DNA of 64,000 nucleotides, from NCBI GenBank assembly GCA_964439935.1, contig CAYTPW010000004.1:124001-188000 (forward strand). Reading direction: 5' to 3'. The position numbers and the translations under genes are program-made. Source of the DNA: JABMQW01 sp964439935. Its GTDB lineage: Bacteria > Fidelibacterota > Marinisomatia > Marinisomatales > TCS56. Positions 60,742 to 64,000 of this stretch are shown here, one piece after another. The notes beneath the pieces are model-generated. The model saw only the letters and a list, made by a program, of their open reading frames with translations. It made no database searches and was not told where the DNA came from. Each line of letters begins with the position of its first letter. The first letter of the stretch is position 1.

Positions 60742-62384
60742 AAAGTCAATTTTTGTCCCGGGTAAATATATTGACCATAACGCAAACCATTCCAGCGTCT
60801 GATTCGAGAAGCGCGAGTATTATAATCTTCTGCGATATGACCAAGCGTATCACCTTTTTTTACTACATAAATAAGTTTTTGATGTCCCTGTGGACCGGTT
60901 TGGACATAGGTCGCCGGTGCCTTTTGCCCCGCAATCGGAATGGTCAGTTTCTGCCCGATCCGGATCTTGTGGCGGTTGCGGATCTTATTAACGGCTGCCA
61001 GCTGATGTATGGAAACCTTGTAACGTTTCGAAATATCCCATAAAGTTTCACCATAGCGTACTTTATGGAAGACATATTGGGGAGCATAGCGTTCACTTTC
61101 CGGCACAGCGGCATAGGCAGTCGCGAACGTGGAATTAGTCCCATAGGGAATTTTAAGTGTATATATACCTTTGGTGGGTGTTGTGGACTGGCGTAGTTCC
61201 GGATTTAATGCCCGTAATTCATTAACACTGATTCCTGCGCAACGTGCCAGCACATTCAGATCGGCACTTTTTTCCAATTGGACCTGATCATAACGGATCG
61301 GATTAGCATGCGGAACCGTAAAACCGTATTCTTCTGGATTCTGGCAGATCATCGCAGCAGCTAAAAAAGTAGGAATATGATTACGAGTCTCCCGCGGTAG
61401 CGAATATAGTTGCCAGAAATCACTGGTCTGATGCAGACGAATGGCGCGCTGAATTCGTGCGGCACCGGCATTATAGGCCGCGATTACCAAATACCAGTCT
61501 TCAAAAATATTGTATAAATCCTTTAAATGAGTACAGGCGGCGCGGGTTGATTTCTCTGGGTCACGCCGTTCATCGATCCACCAGGTCCGCTCCAAACCAT
61601 AATTCTTACCGGTGGAATATACGAATTGCCACATGCCAACCGCGTTAGCGCGTGAATATGCTTTCGGATTCAAACCTGACTCAATCAATCCCATATATAT
61701 TATTTCTTCCGGTAATGAATATTCATTGAGTATCTCCAGAATCAAGTCCCGATAACGTGCATAACGCTTCAACCAGATTTCAAATTCCATCTTTCGACTG
61801 GTTTGGAAAAATGTAATCAACCGCTCAACCTGGCTGTTACTGATTATCGGAACATGACCTTCCCGATCATCAATAACGCTGAATATTGATTTACCCACCT
61901 CCATTTCAATCGGTTCAATCTGGTCTGCGATAGCAGCGCTAACTTGATCAGCATCAACCAGAACCTGGGATTTTTCGATAGTCTGCAGTTGGGTCGAATA
62001 AATATTAATCAGCGCAGTTTCAAACCGGTTAAACTCTTCCTGATCCTCGCTGGTCATTTCACCAAATTGTTCGGCTTCCTCCAGTAAATCAAATATATGA
62101 TCCAGCTGATAAATAACTTCCATCGAATCACCAAGAACATCGGCTATCAATACATCGGCCATCAGTATTTTCAAATCATGTAATAATAATGGCAGACGAT
62201 TGCTAGCGATGACCATGTCATTTTCATCAGATATTCCTCCTGGAGTGGGATCGGATGATTCGCCACCAGCATCATCCAACCAAGGTGCGGCTTCACCCGC
62301 CAAAGTCGGATTGGTGCTTGGAATGACCAGCAGCAACATGCCAGCAAACAGCAATATTTTCAGTCGTTGATTGATTCGATACAT
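60723..62384 (-). CDS. LysM-containing lytic transglycosylase (MltD-like)
   Basis: Peptidoglycan-cleaving envelope protein of about 553 residues. Signal peptide, helical spacer to about residue 200, then an SLT domain with catalytic glutamate in YMGLIESGLNPKAYS, VGMWQFVYSTGKNYGL and VIAAYNAGAARI. Two clear C-terminal LysM repeats (RYGETLWDISKRYKVS and KKGDTLGHIAEDYNTR) plus a degenerate one before them (NVLARCAGISVNELRALNPE). This is the MltD layout. TTG at 62399 would be the far start; the ATG at 62384 is more likely. Confidence 0.92.
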   Translation of the reverse strand: MYRINQRLKILLFAGMLLLVIPSTNPTLAGEAAPWLDDAGGESSDPTPGGISDENDMVIASNRLPLLLHDLKILMADVLIADVLGDSMEVIYQLDHIFDLLEEAEQFGEMTSEDQEEFNRFETALINIYSTQLQTIEKSQVLVDADQVSAAIADQIEPIEMEVGKSIFSVIDDREGHVPIISNSQVERLITFFQTSRKMEFEIWLKRYARYRDLILEILNEYSLPEEIIYMGLIESGLNPKAYSRANAVGMWQFVYSTGKNYGLERTWWIDERRDPEKSTRAACTHLKDLYNIFEDWYLVIAAYNAGAARIQRAIRLHQTSDFWQLYSLPRETRNHIPTFLAAAMICQNPEEYGFTVPHANPIRYDQVQLEKSADLNVLARCAGISVNELRALNPELRQSTTPTKGIYTLKIPYGTNSTFATAYAAVPESERYAPQYVFHKVRYGETLWDISKRYKVSIHQLAAVNKIRNRHKIRIGQKLTIPIAGQKAPATYVQTGPQGHQKLIYVVKKGDTLGHIAEDYNTRASRIRRWNGLRYGQYIYPGQKLTLWIPQG

Positions 62385-62438
62385 CTCTAATGCGGTCAAT
62401 TAAAACGGGGCGAAATTAGGTGAATGAACCTAACCTTA

Positions 62439-62924
62439 TCAAGACTTTTCACTACTATCAGATTGACGGATCCGTTCGATTAAATTGCTGGTACTTCGGC
62501 CAGTTTTCAGGATAATCCGTTCCACCCTTCCATCATTACGGCGGATAAAATCAGCCCCGGCAATCTCCGCTTCCGGATAATCTGATCCTTTGACTAAAAC
62601 ATCCGGTGCCAGTGTTTCAATCAGGTTGGCTGGAGTATCCTCATTGAAGATAACCACTAGATCAACGACTCCGATGGCATCCAGGATCAGAGCCCGGTCA
62701 TCTACCGGCTGTATCGGCCGGGCGGAGCCTTTTAGTCTCCGGACAGATTTATCACCGTTTAATCCGACAACCAGGTAATCTCCCTGAGTCTTGGCCTGAT
62801 TTAAAACTTCGATATGACCGGCATGTAATAAATCAAAACAGCCGTTAGTAAATACGACTGTTTTACCTGCACGCTGCTGTGATCCAACCTGGCGTCGGGC
62901 AGCGGAACGACTAAGAATTGCCAT
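62439..62924 (-). CDS. D-glycero-beta-D-manno-heptose 1-phosphate adenylyltransferase (RfaE2/HldE C-domain)
   Basis: Nucleotidyltransferase of 161 residues for ADP-heptose synthesis, hence LPS or glycoprotein heptose. TNGCFDLLHAGHIEVLNQAK carries the HxGH nucleotide site, VGLNGDKSVRRLKG the next block and LIERIRQS the end. The kinase domain is not fused, so it is the stand-alone RfaE2 form. It overlaps the DUF2851 stop by 14 nt with AAGG upstream. Confidence 0.93.
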   Translation of the reverse strand: MAILSRSAARRQVGSQQRAGKTVVFTNGCFDLLHAGHIEVLNQAKTQGDYLVVGLNGDKSVRRLKGSARPIQPVDDRALILDAIGVVDLVVIFNEDTPANLIETLAPDVLVKGSDYPEAEIAGADFIRRNDGRVERIILKTGRSTSNLIERIRQSDSSEKS

Positions 62925-64000
62925 AGATCACCTTCAGGGGACATACCTGGCAGAATTCCGGCTGACAATATTGATTGTTCAATTCAATGATGCCTTGGAT
63001 GATTAGAAAATTCCGCAATTTTCCTACTGACAGCAGTTTTCCAAATCGACGGCTAATATAGCCATATGTATACGGCAATTGTAAATTACTCCACCGTTCC
63101 CGATGTATACGAATCTGGTCCAGTTCTCGATTAACCTGACAGCGGGCAGCCAACGCTGGGTAAAAAACATTACCCAGTAATTCGGTTTGTATTCCGCAAC
63201 CGGCGACAGTTTTGATTTTATCGTGCCACAAACATTCAAAGCTGGGCTGTCCAGCCCAGCCTGAGTTTTCCCAAACGTCGATTAAATTCAATAATCGCGC
63301 CGCCAGGAACAGCCGATTCTGCGGATGATTGGCCGGACGAACACCACAGCGATGCCAGACCAGACCACTGTCCCGCATCAATCCAATAAGATAACTATGG
63401 ATTTGGTGGATTGAATTGTACTGTAGAACTTTCCGGTCGATCATCGCTGACAATTGCTCAAATGCATCGGAATTGCCCCCATAGCCTAGCACTTTAAAAA
63501 TCGATTGAAGAATTTGATCTGAAAATTCGTTAGTAGCCGTCTCAGACAAATATTGGGACATTTTCAGTTGCCAGCGCCGGTGACCGAAGGATTTCAGGAC
63601 AATTTCAGGAGTTGCGATTAAGTGATCCGTATCTCCAAAACAGGTCGTGCCATGCATATTTTCAGCTGGAATTACGACCGTAGGGAAGGGTAAAACTGGA
63701 TTTCGACGCGGTGAACAACGCAGCACATGGAGAATCACATTCCGGTAATTTGGATCCTGGGCATGCCCGTGTTGAAGCCAGCCGGTGGATTCGAGATGGC
63801 ATTCAACTGCACCCCGGCGGATCTGCCCATCAATAAATAGAATTGCATTCGAAATATCTGGTCCTTCATGTACATTCCGCCGGCCCGGATCAATGATCAC
63901 AATCGTTTGTCGGTCAACCGATTTTAATCGCTGCCCCGGCTTGTGATATAGCCAGTCCTGTACCAGGGCGGCCTCTTTTCCGGTGGATTGACAGGCTGAA
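62911..64000 (-). CDS. DUF2851 family protein, 5' end beyond window
   Basis: Conserved protein of unknown function, mainly from Bacteroidetes-related phyla. The visible 363 codons run to the right edge without a start. The segment IIDPGRRNVHEGPDISNA and VECHLESTGWLQHGHAQDPN YRNVILHV block define the family N-terminus (the acidic/His pattern recalls a nuclease-like fold), and the C-terminus CQPEFCQVCPLKVIYGNS has three cysteines. Reading upstream past the internal GTG gives KEAALVQDWLYHKPGQRLKS, also family-like, so the gene is cut by the edge. Confidence 0.8.
   Translation of the reverse strand, partial: SACQSTGKEAALVQDWLYHKPGQRLKSVDRQTIVIIDPGRRNVHEGPDISNAILFIDGQIRRGAVECHLESTGWLQHGHAQDPNYRNVILHVLRCSPRRNPVLPFPTVVIPAENMHGTTCFGDTDHLIATPEIVLKSFGHRRWQLKMSQYLSETATNEFSDQILQSIFKVLGYGGNSDAFEQLSAMIDRKVLQYNSIHQIHSYLIGLMRDSGLVWHRCGVRPANHPQNRLFLAARLLNLIDVWENSGWAGQPSFECLWHDKIKTVAGCGIQTELLGNVFYPALAARCQVNRELDQIRIHRERWSNLQLPYTYGYISRRFGKLLSVGKLRNFLIIQGIIELNNQYCQPEFCQVCPLKVIYGNS

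Noticed and set aside
1..64000. tRNA, rRNA, CRISPR arrays, insertion sequences, prophage
   Set aside because: No repeat-spacer pattern, transposase, integrase or cloverleaf-forming stretch was seen; intergenic space is too small for most of them.

Overview
The window looks like chromosomal core DNA from a Gram-negative, respiratory, B12-using bacterium. It is moderately AT-rich, almost entirely coding, and nearly every gene lies on the minus strand in long runs with 1-14 nt overlaps. A PorV/PorQ-type outer-membrane protein, a DUF2851 protein, a heptose adenylyltransferase (LPS), a 31-residue AURKAIP1/COX24-type basic protein, a complex I cluster without nuoEFG, and Na+-NQR with NhaD all fit the FCB (Bacteroidetes/Chlorobi-related) superphylum. 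Shine-Dalgarno sequences are common, so a non-Bacteroidetes lineage such as Marinimicrobia, Calditrichota or KSB1 is my best guess. That placement is inference: there is no rRNA or tRNA in the window.

Layout (minus strand unless stated). 1-5271: a quinol/cytochrome module in the order 18-haem cytochrome, 8-haem cytochrome, four-cluster ferredoxin subunit, NrfD-type membrane subunit, Rieske protein cut by the left edge. 5777-8281: a znuABC-like metal ABC transporter. 8421-12188: a signalling island. It holds a 52-residue exported peptide gene missing from simple ORF lists, a TPR regulator with two Fis-like helix-turn-helices, a stand-alone receiver and, divergently on the plus strand, a REC-PAS histidine kinase. 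12270-13523: an OFA-type MFS transporter. 13764-27955: an FN3 lipoprotein, a PorV/PorQ-like protein, dacA, folP, ftsH, hpt, tilS, an MBL hydrolase, an archaeal-type GAPDH, and the cytochrome c maturation genes ccmD-C-B-A-I-F-E. 27969-37054: methylmalonyl-CoA mutase large subunit, dxs, pdxT, pdxS, ispH, a DHH phosphoesterase, cobalamin adenosyltransferase and nhaD. 37281 (+): nqrM. 37533-44288: nqrABCDEF and apbE. 44413-54551: nuoABCDHIJKLMN without EFG. 54772-56136 (+): proline dehydrogenase and a CoA-binding protein. 56206-64000: nadK, xseBA, S1/P1 nuclease, a bS22-like peptide, HU, sppA, a LysM transglycosylase, rfaE2 and DUF2851 cut by the right edge.

The genes combine into an electron-transport economy. 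Complex I and Na+-NQR feed quinone, and NhaD links the Na+ and H+ gradients. The multihaem/NrfD/Rieske module handles quinol and periplasmic cytochrome c. The Ccm set, with a cysteine-type CcmE and no CcmG or CcmH, would attach the more than 25 haems these cytochromes need. ApbE and NqrM mature NQR; the cobalamin adenosyltransferase serves the mutase.

The most novel-looking feature is the peptide/TPR-Fis regulator/receiver/kinase cassette at 8421-12188. Next are the internally duplicated 18-haem cytochrome in a hybrid NrfD-Rieske operon, the reduced Ccm system, and a textbook terminator hairpin lying inside the 5' coding region of apbE.
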